DNA from: Augochlora pura
Taxonomy: Eukaryota; Arthropoda; Insecta; Hymenoptera; Halictidae
Length of the DNA stretch: 64,000 nucleotides
Reading direction: 5' to 3'
Assembly (NCBI RefSeq): GCF_028453695.1
Contig: NC_135781.1
Location: 20,087,640-20,151,639, forward strand
Shown: one piece after another, positions 24,421 through 36,388 of the stretch
Layout of the letters: every line of letters starts with the position of its first letter
Position numbering within the stretch: position 1 is the stretch's first letter
Translations under genes and position numbers: made by a program
The notes under the pieces: generated by a model
Seen by the model: only the letters and a program-made list of their open reading frames with translations
The model's database searches: none
What the model was told of the DNA's origin: nothing

Positions 24421-25520
24421 GGCGAGTGTAGCAATTAGCTGTTACGCAGCTACCCTGTTAACGTTTAATTCAATTACACCGAGTATCTCGAAGCAAGACC
24501 ACAAGGTTAATAAGAACCGACCAGGAAGCCGCTCCTCTCTCTTGTCATCTAGATAACGCACTCGGCCGCACCGAGATCGAAAGTATCCCGGATCGATCTT
24601 TACGATAGCGGAATCTGGTCCCCGGGATGCGGTCTTACCGCGAAGAAGCGAGCGTCGACGCGCGGCTCCCCCATAAAAAATAGAATACCGGTCCGCAATG
24701 CAACTTGGCATCCCACCAACAGCCTCATACCGCGGAAAAAGCACCGGCCCGGAGGAGCGTGCCTGTAAAAAGTCCAAAACCGCTATCCATCCTCGACGGG
24801 CCATTATAGAAAATACCCGCGCGCGTTTATTTCTGGGAAACGTTCGTCTGAAAACATCCACTCGGTTATTCATACGCGGCCGCTGTCTCTGTCTGTCGGG
24901 GTCGTGTCCGCTCCCGCCGCCGCGCCGTCCGCTCCCGCCCTATCCTACTTTGTCTTCCTTCTTGCCTTTTCCCTTCTTTTTTATCACGCTGTAAAATTGC
25001 GATTCCGGGTCGCCGGGATCGGTAAAACCCGGCGCGAGATACTATTTAGTTTTTATTGTCCTCGTAAAACGGGTATATATGCGCGCACAGGTGCGCGCGG
25101 GCGCGCGAACCAACGGCGGCGCGGGACCGCCCACGTACCTGCCCGGAAATCCGGCGTGTATAGGTAGAACGAGTGCGTAAACTCCCGAAATTGGCACGAG
25201 ATATCGCGGAAAATGTTCATTCGACGGCGTGCCTTCGATTGGAACGCGCGACGCGCGCGCGCGCGCGCTCGTTCTCCAGGAATGGGATTAAGGACTCCGA
25301 TGCTGCTCGTGTTACCGGTAGAACCTGAAAACTTTCCACCTGGAACGAACAGGTTTCGCTAGCCTGCACGGCGGTCTCCCGTTTGTGCCTCCGACATGCT
25401 ACTATTTCAATACAGAACTTCATATTGCAACAGTTCACCTCGTTCGCTTCTTATTGCTAGGCTAAGTCCGCGCGCCGTGGTCCACATTTTTTAAACGCGG
25501 CATTGGTGAGATGTGAGTTT
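24421..25520. other. GC/CpG-rich block 11, candidate regulatory DNA
   Basis: Very CpG-rich, including a (CG)n run at about 25243-25268. The 143-codon minus frame at 24442-24873 overlaps plus-strand frames and has no domain; I treat it as chance. Confidence 0.35.
25243..25268. repeat. (CG)n microsatellite
   Basis: An alternating CG run (about nine uninterrupted repeats from 25252) following ACGCGCGA. Alternating CG can adopt Z-DNA. Confidence 0.85.
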
Positions 25521-27440
25521 TCAGTCTCGCGTAAACCAAAAGAATAACCTCGGATTTCTACACGATAAAGGTATTTTTCCAGCGCCTCTGTTCACAGATG
25601 TAATAGTTAATGCGAAAAGTCAAACCTGAAAGGAAACTATAACGAGAACGGTCTCCTCTTGTTTAAATTCATTTATCTATGTGATTCCTTATTATTCTCT
25701 GATCTAATTAGACATGACAATATAAATGGCAATTTTATTCTAAAATATAAGTCACGTGGTAATTATGGTATAGGGGATTGTAAGACATCTGGTCGCTAAT
25801 AACTTCAAAGTTAGTGTGACCACTCTAAAATAAATAAACTTAACAATGAAGTAATTATTTGTGTGCAGAAGTCAATTTGACTACGATAAGATGACAATTT
25901 AAAAAGTTATATGAGCCTCATATATGGAGAAGGTGACATAGATCCAGAACACCATGGAAGATTTAACCTTTTGTGGTCTGTTCTCAGCCACCAAAACTAC
26001 TTACTTATTTTCTTATCTTTTTTCTTCTTACACAAAATTAAAACATTATATCGTATTACATATCTCAAAACTTAAAAACAGAATTATTAAATTTCCTTTT
26101 TTCTACGGAACCTTGTGTATTATGTATTACTGTGTGCTCATCGAAAATTAATTCTGATCTACCTACGTATAAACTTAATATGACCAGAAAGGGTTAAATC
26201 ATTTTCTCAGGAAGATAAAACAGAAATTACCTAGTTACGAAACTTAAACAAGAGGCACAATGTTCTACTTCATATTTTGACTCTTTCAAAGGTTATGTAT
26301 TAGATATATATATTTAAATAAGTATATATTTTTAACCATATCAAAACACACTCTATTTATCCGGATCCGAGACCGTGGATGTTCTTGTATCGTAATTTAC
26401 TGAATCGTTTCATATAAAGAGATTTAAGTAAGACTTCAGGGGGTGGGGCAAAATAATGTAAACACTCCTCATAAATCATGCATTGGATTTTTAAGGCATG
26501 CAGCCATGAAATTGTATACACTGTAATCTCTCATTAAACGTTACTTAGGATCTTCACCTGTCTCAGCTTTATGACTGTTTTATTTTACCTGCAGCTCATT
26601 TAGAGTCAGCCAGACTGTAATCAGCCGGAGCGTCTTTATGTACTCGCGGCATCTGCAAATTAATCAAATTCAAGAAAACATGTACGTTCACCCTTTCTAC
26701 TAAACGTTGAATGCAGTTTATGAAGTGTTCTTTTTATGCCAAAGAAAATATGAAGGACTACGATCTTCAGGAATTATTGAAAATCAAGAAGTTATTAATA
26801 GTTTACATGAAATCGTGATTACGATTACATGAAAATCGTGATTCAATATACTTAAATATTTATGCATACATTTTTCATATGTTTAAGTACAAAATCGACT
26901 TTTCGAACTCTATTATATGTAACTAAGACAAATTCTTTGACATAGTTGTCTGAAAATAAATTAAAGTTTCAAGAACTGTTAAAAGTAAACAGTATCTTTC
27001 ATTATTTATTTATTAATTAATATCATATATATAGATCCCAATATTATTTATTAATGCAAATCGGTTGACACCTAGTCAAGCTGTAAAACTTGTAAACATT
27101 ATGTCGATTTCAATAAAACTTTTAGCATGCAAGAAGTACCAAATGAATTTTTTAAATTCTCATATAGACTCAATTAAAAAATCGGAAAACTCGAGTTGCA
27201 TTTACATTTTCTTTTTTATTCGAACAGAAAAATAAAAAAAAAAAGTATTCCAGTCATTGAACAATGAACTAGTTCCTCTTACATTTATAAAAAAGATACA
27301 AGTCATTTAGACTTTTTTTGAGAAAGTTATACCATTTTAAAAAGTGTGGACTCAATCCAGCTCCCCACTGTATGTTGGACATATTAATTTCCAAATTCTT
27401 ACTCAACATTCTTCGATGAAATTCCAAATTACTTTTAATC
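25521..27440. other. AT-rich noncoding stretch
   Basis: Contains the T5 element at 25973-26197. The remaining DNA to 27440 shows no coding or repeat feature I can support. Confidence 0.4.
25973..26197. mobile_element. T5 family TTAA-flanked MITE
   Basis: A 225-bp element from TTAACCTTTTGTGGTCTG to TGACCAGAAAGGGTTAA; reversed, the right end is TTAACCCTTTCTGGTCA. The terminal inverted repeat is about 16 bases with three differences. The interior is AT-rich; a 65-codon frame (25954-26151) spans it and is not a gene. Only copy seen in this window. Confidence 0.7.
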
Positions 27441-28170
27441 GACGAACTTACGAGCATTCGCAAGAAAATTTGCGCGCTGCTAATCCGCGCGATCTCTCTT
27501 ATCTATCAGAACGAAGTCGGAGCATATTCAAATTTCTTCTGGCGCGGCGTCGTGCATTGTGTGTACAATTTTAATTGAAAAGTGCAGAGTCCCGCTCGGA
27601 AGTTTCGGCAAGTTCGAAGCAACGGTAAGCCCGCATCGAGAGCAAGCCGAGCCGCGCGGCAACGCGTTATCGCCGCTCCTTTCGAAAGCCTCTTAAACTT
27701 CGACGATCTAGAAGCGCGGCGTTCGCGCCGCCGATCGCCGGATTCGTTCGGTAGGATCGGGAGAGCTTTTAACGGGGCCGGGATGCTAATTAACAGGAAC
27801 CGAATGACGCCGTTTCGCCGCGTAATCGGCGGCCGATCGCGTTTCGCGCGCGATCGTATCGCAAACGTCTCAATATCGAGGCGTCACGTGCCGTAATAAC
27901 CGACCGGGCAATTACGATTTCCTGTTTCTTGCGCTCCCGACCGCGGGTTTCCGTTCCTCCACGAGCGCTAGAACCGATCGGACTTACGCACCGCGCGCCG
28001 TGAGAAATCGTTCGATGTTCGCGTGCTCGATCTCGGATAATTATATCAGCGCATCGAGCACCTGCCATATCAGCCGGTTTCCGTCTCCTTTCTCCATCTT
28101 TCTCCCCTGGCTTCCACGCTCTAAGCTCTCGTGTACGACAGAAAAAAAAGTGTCACGCGATCGCTCTGCT
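27441..28170. other. GC/CpG-rich block 12, candidate regulatory DNA
   Basis: CpG-rich with frames on both strands, none recognised. It contains one copy of the duplicated motif at 27894-27932. Confidence 0.4.
27894..27932. promoter_or_regulatory. Duplicated non-coding motif, copy 1
   Basis: TAATAACCG-(ACCG)-GGCAATTACG then ATTTCCTGTTTCTTGC. The same order and near-identical bases recur at 32282-32323 in another GC-rich block. It combines a homeodomain-like CAATTA and an ETS-like TTTCCT core, so a shared enhancer element is a reasonable inference; it could also be a fragment of an old repeat. Confidence 0.4.
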
Positions 28171-29227
28171 TTGCGTACATGAAGACAAGGATCGCAACAT
28201 CGTGGACATACAAAATATCTTGATTCTTTTTTCTTCCATGTCTCGAGAAAGCATTTATGATGGCGGGCGTTGATTTTACACTGCAATGTATTTGAACCGT
28301 TTATTTTGAAAGTAGTCTAAGTTCATTTTTCAAAAATGTCGAGGTAGCTATTTCTATGTTATATATGTATAGTTTAATTTTATGAGATCCTGTAGAACGC
28401 AATAACCCTCGAAAACACAAAACATTATACTACCATGTTGTCAGTTGTAAATATGTTAAAACTTATCATAACGCAAAGTGCTTAAAATAAAATAAAATAA
28501 AATATACGCCTTAGAAACACTTTTATAATATTGTCATTTTATTATATTATATTTATCTATTGATGTATTGTATTCTTATTTTTTTCCATTTTTAATATTT
28601 TATTATTTGTCTATTTATATCGTTTCAGCGAGCGCATAATTGCGACACTCTAGTCAGAATCGTCGTGTAGATTTCAAATATAATTTATTTAATATGGATG
28701 TCATTAATTTCTTTTAAGTCGGAATTAAATTTGATTCCTTCTTTTCTGGAATTTATGACAATTTTAATCTATCATAATCTTGATACGATTTATAATAGGA
28801 ATGTAATTTTAATTGCAATTTTATAATACTTCTTTTATTGTGTCTAATCTAAATATAACCCAGACTACCATGATCTTTGCATGATTCATAATATCAGTGT
28901 AATATAAGTGCAAGTAATATAACCGAATGCGCTATAAAGTCATAAAAATAATACAAAAAATAGGTAGTCCTTCTGTTATATTATTCCATTTTAGCCAACA
29001 GTGAAAGGCACTTAACCAGTTAGTAAAAAAGTGTATGCCTAAAGTACGTCGCAAAAAGTAAACGATGTAGCGACGACTGGTGGAACATAGTACTTTCTTC
29101 ACACCACATAAATTTTTGTTATAATATTATTTCGTAATAATATTGATTTATATTTTTATATCCGTCTGTTTTATTCTTTCTTACCCAACAAATATTTCAA
29201 CATCTTAAAATTTACGAATAGATTCTA
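28171..29227. other. AT-rich noncoding stretch
   Basis: Strongly AT-rich. An (AAAAT)n run lies near 28484-28504. The segment near 28290-28322 (CCGTTTATTTTGAAAG... CTAAGTTC) resembles 2247-2280. No coding seen before the mariner. Confidence 0.45.
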
Positions 29228-30385
29228 TTAGGTCCTTGAATAAGTTCTCGCTGTTTCTCAAAAGACTGTATTAGTAGTACACCGTGCATGGAAATTCTAA
29301 TGGTAACTCATCGGCAAGAAAGTACTGTATGATACCTTAAATTTCAGTGTATGATTGTTCACTATAGTATCAACCACGTGTTTGTTTATTGGTTTTGAAA
29401 ATGTTTACTTTTGTGCCGAATAAAGTGGTTTCGCGGGAAATTTTATTGCACTACTTTATTCAAAAGAAATCTGCATCTGAAGCACACAGAATTTTTGTTG
29501 AGACTTACGGTGACAATACTCTGTCGGATACGACATATGGAGACTGGTTTCGACCATTCAAAAATAATAATTTTGAACTTGAGGATAAGGAACGTTCCGA
29601 CGCACCGACAAAGTTTAAAGACGAAGAATTAGAGGAATTGCTTGATGAAGACTCGCATCAGACGCTAGCAGAGTTTGGAAAAATATTACAAATAGATGCG
29701 TCAACAGTTTCGAAACATTTAAAAGGGTTAGGAATTATGCAGAAGCAGAGACATTGGGTGCCGTATGAAGTGAATCCGAGAGACTTTAAACGGCGATTTC
29801 TGATGTCTCAACTACAAAACCAAATATCTATGGTTCGAAGCTTCTTCACTGCATTTGGTGGGATCAGAAGGGTGTAATTTATTATGAGCTGCTCAAACCG
29901 AATGAAACTATTACAGGAGATCGCTATCGACTTCAATTGATGCGTTTGAGTCGAGCCCTGAAAAAAAAACAACCGCTATACGAGCAGAGACATGACAAAG
30001 TCATTTTGTTACACGACAACGCTCGGCCACGTGTTGCAAAACCAGCGAAGACCTACCTGGAAACACTTAAATGGGAAGTTCTACTCCACTCGCTGTATTC
30101 ACCAAATATAGCTCCTTCCAACTATCACCTATTCCGATCGATGGCACATGGCCTGGCTGAGCAGTGCTTCCATTCTTACAAAGAAACTAAAAAATGGATC
30201 GATTCATGGATTGCTTCAAAAGACGAATTGTTTTTCCGACGCGGAATTCTTTTACTGCCAGAAAGATAAGAGCAAGTGGTCTTTAGTAATGGATAATACT
30301 TTGAGTGAACTGATTTTGAACGTTATATATTAACTATAGCTTTTATTTTGGGAAGAAAACAGCGAGAACTTATTCAAGGTCCTAA
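29228..30385 (+). mobile_element. mariner (DD34D) element, complete ends, inactive
   Basis: A 1158-bp element flanked by TA on both sides (29226-29227 and 30386-30387). The left terminal inverted repeat (29228-29256) begins TTAGGTCCTTGAATAAG and matches the reverse complement of 30357-30385 at 28 of 29 positions. Between them is a disrupted transposase gene (separate entry). The length is about 100-130 bp below the ~1.3 kb of complete mariners, which fits the internal deletion seen in the gene. With intact ends the copy might still be movable by a transposase supplied elsewhere; that is inference. Confidence 0.95.
29401..30308 (+). pseudogene. mariner transposase pseudogene (internal deletion, frameshift, stops)
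   Basis: The family cuts and pastes the element into TA sites. The ATG at 29401 opens a frame of ~140 residues that is clearly mariner: helix-turn-helix N-terminus with YFIQKKSASEAHR, then KGLGIMQKQRHWVPYE. Near 29815-29825 the sequence jumps to the NIYGS/WWDQKGVIYYELL region in another frame. The segment that carries the first catalytic Asp (TGDE motif) is missing, an inferred loss of ~110-130 bp. The second frame (about 29823-30269) keeps ILLHDNARP with the second Asp, but the third reads APSNYHLF, Asn instead of Asp, 34 residues later. Two further in-frame stops (30267-30269, 30294-30296) precede the family end YFE and stop at 30306-30308. The gene cannot make an active enzyme. It resembles the SETMAR/Hsmar1-type group, but the subfamily is uncertain. 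Confidence 0.93.
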
Positions 30386-30520
30386 TAGTTTTCGCTAAAT
30401 CTACAATTCAAACAGCAAATTGTAACTTTAAATCTAACTGATTAAAGTCAACACATAAATTGAGGAAAGATGTCCTAAGAAGTTAAACATGCATCGAACC
30501 ACGCTAACAAATTGTTACAT

Positions 30521-31360
30521 TTGGTAGCACGTCATTGGTAAGATTAGAAATTGCAGGTCGTTGCTAGTGTGTTGGGGCAGAAGTTTCTTCGGACACCTTC
30601 GCGCGGCGAACACGATTTAATTCTCCGGCCAGGTTTCGGCAAACGTTCTGGAGATCGTGCTAGAACGAGCAACAAATCGCACTCTATCATTTCATCCAAG
30701 CGGCGGACAGGTGTTGCGGATCGATCCGCCGAAAAATAGAACGCGAGCTACTCTCTGCTTCCGACATTTCGTCGGCGTCGACGATTAGTTTATTATAGGA
30801 CAGCGTCGGTAAATGGCGAACAGCTGAACGCTCGCTTTAAACTACGTCTCAACTCGCCCCCCCCCCCCCCCTCCCCCCGTATGCATACGTGTTTCCCTAA
30901 TTGTTCCGCTCGTATTAAGCCGAGAGAGGAACTAACGAGAGAGCCTGTCACGAAACTGACAGTTGCGAATCGGGGCTTCAAAGAGTTTTCGAGCGAAATC
31001 AAATATTCCTCTACGGGAACGACGGGAAAGAAAGTTTGCTTTCTGCTAATGGCAAGTTGAGCGCGTGCGACTACAATCGGACGAACACTCCGTAAAAAGT
31101 GTTTTCGGAACTCGATCGTTCTTCCATGAATTTGCGTTTTCTTGAATTATAAATCGTCCTTACGACTGCCTGTCGCGTGCCCTAATTTCTCCTGAAATTC
31201 TTCAGCTGTCGAGCTATTTTTGCAAACAGAAACGGTACGCATGCTATAAAAAGATCGAAATTTATATTCACAGAGTTTCAAATCGACGGGTTTGCTGGTA
31301 TCGTTACAAGAAACCCTGGAAGGTCACATACTTTTGCCTGCCTGGGGAGACTTTCACGTG
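30521..31360. other. GC-rich block 13, candidate regulatory DNA
   Basis: CpG-rich, with a C15-T-C6 run at 30857-30878. No recognisable coding; the 69-codon minus frame at 30793-31002 translates the C-run as poly-Gly. Confidence 0.35.
30857..30878. repeat. Poly-C tract
   Basis: Fifteen consecutive C, one T, six C. On the minus strand this is a G-run able to form a G-quadruplex. Confidence 0.95.
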
Positions 31361-32090
31361 ATTGTAGATTTAATCAATAGATTGCAATAATTCCATACAT
31401 AGTCTCTAGTCTCTAAAGATCGACAAAGATAATCGATAAAGATATATGTGCACAAGTTCTGAAATGGACAAGTCCGACAGTCTTTTGTTTATTTAACACC
31501 TTTAATCTCGTCTAAGATTAATTCTGCTTAACGAGTTAATATAATCTACAAAAATGTCATAGAATGTAATACACACAAATACAATGTATAAACCAGATAT
31601 AAGATTAAGTATATTACATTTAATAAAACGAATAACGAAGTCTTTAGACAAATCTTTTTAATAAATAAAAATATACATAAACACAATAGGTAAGAATGAA
31701 CATTCCCATACTCAAAGGCTAATACATCCGTTTTTTAAACAACTGCTCAATTAAAATAATCGTTCCATGTGGAGAACCTCACACTACCATATTGTATGAT
31801 TAATGTCTTGATGCAGAGATGCATTTAAACTGTAGAATATAATGATTTGTACTATATCGATTGACAGTCATTAAGAATGTCGAAAATAATTTTGACCTTT
31901 AAACTGGCATCCGACAATTTCATTCGAAAAAATTCTCCAAATTGCATGTCTCTTTGGTTTGAAACGGTGACAGCATGGAGAACCACGTGGAAAGACTTTC
32001 ACCTGATCTTCGAATAAACCATCGAGTACAAAGTGGTTGAATCAAAATAGTCTGTAAAATTGTAACAAAATAATTTCACCAGAAAATGAT
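31361..32090. other. AT-rich noncoding stretch
   Basis: No feature recognised. Confidence 0.4.
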
Positions 32091-32281
32091 TGGAAAATGT
32101 TCTCATAGATCGCGTAGTTCGAGTCGAAGCAATCGCAGCGCGGAAATACTTTCACCAGACGGTAGATTTAATTACCGGGGTCAGAGTGTAACAGTTCTAT
32201 CGTCGGCGCTCGACCCAGACAGCGGCTATGCAAATGCCGGATAACGTTCGCGGATAAGTTAATGCCCAAGATCGCGGGTTC

Positions 32282-32323
32282 TAATAACCGGCCAGCTGGC
32301 AATTATGATTTCCTGTTTCTTGC
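32282..32323. promoter_or_regulatory. Duplicated non-coding motif, copy 2
   Basis: TAATAACCG-(GCCAGCT)-GGCAATTATG then ATTTCCTGTTTCTTGC, matching 27894-27932 except for a 3-base length difference in the spacer and a few substitutions. This copy also contains an E-box CAGCTG inside the spacer. Confidence 0.4.
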
Positions 32324-32418
32324 TCGCTAAATGATCCGGTCGTGGCTTTTGTCCTCCTCGAAGGTAAGATCATGCGAGCAGCGGAGGAAGATGGTCGGCC
32401 GGCGGAAGAAGCGGCGGG

Positions 32419-32443
32419 CGAGAGAGAGAGAGAGAGAGAGAGA
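32419..32443. repeat. (GA)n microsatellite
   Basis: About 12 uninterrupted GA repeats. Confidence 0.95.
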
Positions 32444-32860
32444 TGGTGATTAAACGCTTGGGAATGAGCGGGCCTCGCGTGCATTCGCGAATAGAGATAT
32501 CGCGGAGTATAAGCGCGTAACACGGGCCATGGCGTTGCCTTTCGGTTCGCGAGCACGATTGCCGGAAAGAAAGGATGGGGGAGAGAGAGGAAAAAGACGG
32601 GGAGGATGTCGGTGTGGACCAAAAAATGAAAAAGTAACCGGACAAGATCATTTCGACCGGTTAGGTAATTCCCCAATGAAGAAACACGTGCGCGGAGCCC
32701 GCGTTTTAGAAAGGCGCAGAAACCACGAATTAACATAACATGCCGCGGTATTCTTATTGCCGGTAATGCACGGTGTTTTGCTCGGACAAAAATCAACAGC
32801 TCGGAGTGTGGGATGCGAAGTATCTCGTATTGCGATATGTTAACATTCGAATGGCGGAAC

Positions 32861-33500
32861 TTCGCGAGAAAAATATTACCCAGTATAATTAGGATCATTT
32901 ATAATTTTATGTATCAACTTCGACGACATATTTTTCAAAGTACTTCCTCTACGTCAACTTTTCTGTGAACATTGATGAAACATGTGATAATTTATATTAT
33001 TTGTCAGAAACTAGATAGCGCAATGTATATTAAAACTAATATCTTTTAGTGCGATTATCGATCGCAGCAGTCTGTAGATCTTTGTGAAAAATAAGAATTT
33101 GTCAGGATCAAAATTTATTTGTTTCCTTGATTATTTTCGTAATTTTAAAGTATACCATAAATGAACATTCAATGACATTAATGGCATAATTACGTAAAGA
33201 CATAATCGTGAATATGTTTATATTCCACAAGGAACAGAAACGTTACCAATTTGAGCATCTCCATCCTCATCCATAAGCATTGTTAAAAGTTTTTTAGCAA
33301 TTTCTGTTGTCATCTGTAACGTTTTGCACAGTGTAAAAAATCCACTGCGTTATTTTATGTTTTGTGAAAGAGCACAAACCAATTTATTAATATTTTCCTT
33401 TAACATCAGTATCTCTTCTAACATATCTGCATGATACAGATATATCTGGTATTAACAAAAATCAGACAATACTCAAATGTATAATATATAGATAGCAACA
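32861..33500. other. AT-rich noncoding stretch
   Basis: No feature recognised. Confidence 0.4.
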
Positions 33501-34420
33501 TTTTCTAAAGTTCCGTATTCCTCCACTGATCTCGGTACCGTCCGTCGACTGTTAATTAAAAAAAGGAAAACAAAAGTATTTCATAAGGATACAAAGTTGC
33601 GACTTTGCTGCTAAACGGCCATAAACGCAGAACACTGTGGAACGAAGGGTGGCCGATCTCGGGCCCTTAACATACAGATGGCTCACTCGGAGCTGTTTTC
33701 CCGGGCAACGATCCTTTAAAAGCGACTCCGTCGATCCGCGCGCGTTTCTTCTCGTGAGAATCGGGCGCCGCGCCGCGCCGTGTCGGTGAAATCTTATTGC
33801 TTTACGACACGCTGCAACCGTGCAAATGGGGCCCGGCCGTGTGCCCCTCCGCGCGTTACGTGCCCGCCGTCAAGCCGGAGCTTTGTAATTTCGCCCGTTC
33901 ATCCGGAACACAAACCCGGCATAATACGATAGAAGCGTGGAATAAATAAAAACGGGGTAGGTATCGCCGCTGATACTTCGGGGTCTCGCAATGCGTTCGC
34001 TAGCGTAAACCCGTTCCGCGAGCCGGTTCGGGGAAGAAGAAGAGAACTGAGAGAAAGAGAGAGGCTCGCTGTTGCTGGGTTACCTGTAGGTTGCCCGCGT
34101 AGGTAGTAACGCGGTCTTTCTCTCTGCGGACCCGTGGCCTCCTCTCATTGCACGCCTGCCAACATCAAAGCAAAGACGAACGGAACGAAACGTCCGATGA
34201 TGTCAATTAACGAAATGGAAACCGCGGGGGCCGGCTGACTTGCGTGGCGGCGGCAACAACCACGGACCAGCCGGCCAGAAAAGAACCCGGAGGACGCAAA
34301 CGAGCCACACGAACGCATACACGCGTCGCTCGTGTCGCAGACTCTGCACTGTGAACTGGATCGAAGAATTTCATGACGTTTTGTTGGAAAATTCATTTTT
34401 CTCTCTATGACGTTTACTGA
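33501..34420. other. GC/CpG-rich block 15, candidate regulatory DNA
   Basis: Very CpG-rich in its middle (33700-33900). Frames are short and unrecognised. No RNA gene seen. Confidence 0.35.
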
Positions 34421-35177
34421 GTTTCGAGTGCTTCCCAAGTGCGAACCGTACTTGAGGATCGTGAAATTAAGCCTTCATCTTACGACCCTTTTTGCTATTA
34501 GAGCGATTAGAACTGCTTTGCTGTTCTTAACTTTTCGAAGGAAAAGGACATTTTATGTATACTGTTTTAAATCCTTAATTACTGTATTTATTAAGATTTA
34601 TATAACACACTTTGCATTTAAATAATGAAGAGGTCCAAGTTTGATATAGTAAGAGCAGATATATTAACAGTCGAAAAGCGGTGACGATCACATTTGACTC
34701 AAATTAAATTAGTGTATCTCATTATGAAAAACAAAAGTAATCACAACACTGGCGAACTGTAAAAAATGTTTCCTTTTTTTTCAATTTTTCATATAAGTAT
34801 GAATAAAAATTAATAAATGGTGCTAATGAATAGATATTACGTTACATATGCAGTCGCGTAAAAATGGCGTCCCATAATGTCTCACAATGTACACTTTATG
34901 GTTTACTGGCAGCAGCTTGCAAGCTGATGTTAGAAGTTGTTTTATATACAGTGACTATCTATAATCTACAAATACTACTATAATCTAACATACCATAACT
35001 GTTATATTAACTAATTAATATATCTAACTTATTACAATTATTATAATCTAACAAATATCTTGTAACTACATAAATTGTATTAATAATACAAAATTACAAA
35101 ATACAACGAAGGACAGTATTAAAAATCGTTGGAGTTTCTTAGCGTTAGACATTTTGGAATATTTCGTATGTATTTCG

Positions 35178-35180
<3 letters not shown>

Positions 35181-35208
<28 letters not shown>
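35181..35208. repeat. (CT)14 microsatellite
   Basis: Uninterrupted CT dinucleotides. Confidence 0.95.
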
Positions 35209-35212
<4 letters not shown>

Positions 35213-35871
35213 TTGATAATCTTTGAACCGCTGTAACTCCGCAAAGAAAAAACGTACCATAGGATTCCATGGCTCGTTATAAAGGGGAAACTTTCCTGTA
35301 CAAAACCGTTTCAAAAGTGTGCTACGAACAAAATTTATTAAACTATGTAGAGCCATTTCAATTTGTAATGCTTCTTAAAGCAATAACCTTCTTTGGTTTC
35401 CACTCCGTTATTCGATATAAGAAGTTTTACGAAAGTTAATGCAGACGCGTATAAATAGAAGCACCATACTTTGAAGTGAGCTGAAGTAGACCGTTGAAAA
35501 ACGTCATCCTAAGACATTAAAACACGTTCGAAAATCGGCCATTTTCGATCAAACAAAAAGGTGATGCTGTAATATTATGATATAATATAAAAGTGTTTAC
35601 ATCAAATGAAAGTGACACCTCCTTTTTTACGCAATACCGATAAACGTATTTAGTCTTGTAATCATTAACACTTCGAATGAGAAAGTAAAATTTTATAATT
35701 ATTGGAAATGCAAAGGCATTTGTCGTTCTAACAATTATCTTTGATAATTTATCAGTAATAGCTATAATTAGTCCCCGTGAATCTCGTTTCTATTACTATT
35801 GATTATAGTGTACATTCACTCGTAAGTTTCGTGTGTAATACATCATTATGATAATGTTTATATCTCGTTTT

Positions 35872-36049
35872 TTAACTCTTAGCAGTCGAAAGATTTTTTT
35901 GGTTAAATTGAAATAAAAATCATTTAAATATTACAATAATTAATGAATATAACACATTGTATTGCTATATACATACGTATTTTACGTAATGTCATTATAG
36001 GATGAAGAAAAGTAGTAAATAAAAAGAAATTAGTAGTGGAAAGGGTTAA
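35872..36049. mobile_element. T2-like TTAA-flanked MITE, short copy
   Basis: A 178-bp segment from TTAACTCTTAGCAGTCGAAAG to TAGTAGTGGAAAGGGTTAA. The left end is close to the right end of the T2 element at 4041-4235 (TTAACTCTTAGCACTCGAG reversed). The right end, reversed, is TTAACCCTTTCCACTAC, so the inverted repeat is imperfect. Confidence 0.55.
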
Positions 36050-36135
36050 TAGTTGTTCAATAATAACATTGAAAATAATTGCTCTATTTAAATAGGGTAT
36101 GATAGAAGATTATACTGATATATTCGCATACTCAG

Positions 36136-36388
36136 TCTTGAAAATGCTACGATTTTCGCAGGTCTCTTTCTTAGGCTTAACCTTTATTTGTCCTTAATAT
36201 TTTCCTTAATAGGACCAGATCATTTTTGTTTCTTCTATTGTCTTTATTTACTTGCGTTTCTAGAATCTGATAATAGAAAAATTCAATTTGATATCGATTT
36301 AGAAGAAATTAATAATATTCATATTTAGTAGATCCTACATGGAATCTTTATCACGAGTCTGACTCGTTATTAGAGTGCAAGGGGTTAA
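36136..36388. mobile_element. T3 family TTAA-flanked MITE, copy 3
   Basis: The right end AGAGTGCAAGGGGTTAA and the interior (TTTGTCCTTAATATTTTCC, AGAAGAAATTAATAATATTC, TCACGAGTCTGACTCGTTA) match the other T3 copies. The left end has decayed, so its boundary is approximate, placed by aligning TGCTACGATTTTCG with CACTACGATTCTTTTC of copy 2. The C-terminal part of the 128-codon minus frame at 36335-36721 falls in this element. Confidence 0.75.

Larger units (their letters stand above)
32091..32860. other. GC-rich block 14, candidate regulatory DNA
   Basis: GC-rich with a (GA)n microsatellite at 32419-32443 and the duplicated motif at 32282-32323. The 205-codon minus frame at 32281-32898 reads through the GA tract as a Ser/Leu run and has no domain, so it is rejected. 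Confidence 0.4.
34421..36135. other. AT-rich noncoding stretch
   Basis: Contains a (CT)n microsatellite at 35181-35208 and the T2-like element at 35872-36049. The 96-codon minus frame at 35066-35356 runs through the microsatellite; its N-terminal half has no similarity I recognise. Confidence 0.4.

Noticed and set aside
32281..32898. 205-codon minus-strand open frame
   Set aside because: Runs through the (GA)n microsatellite and has no domain. The region also holds a duplicated non-coding motif.
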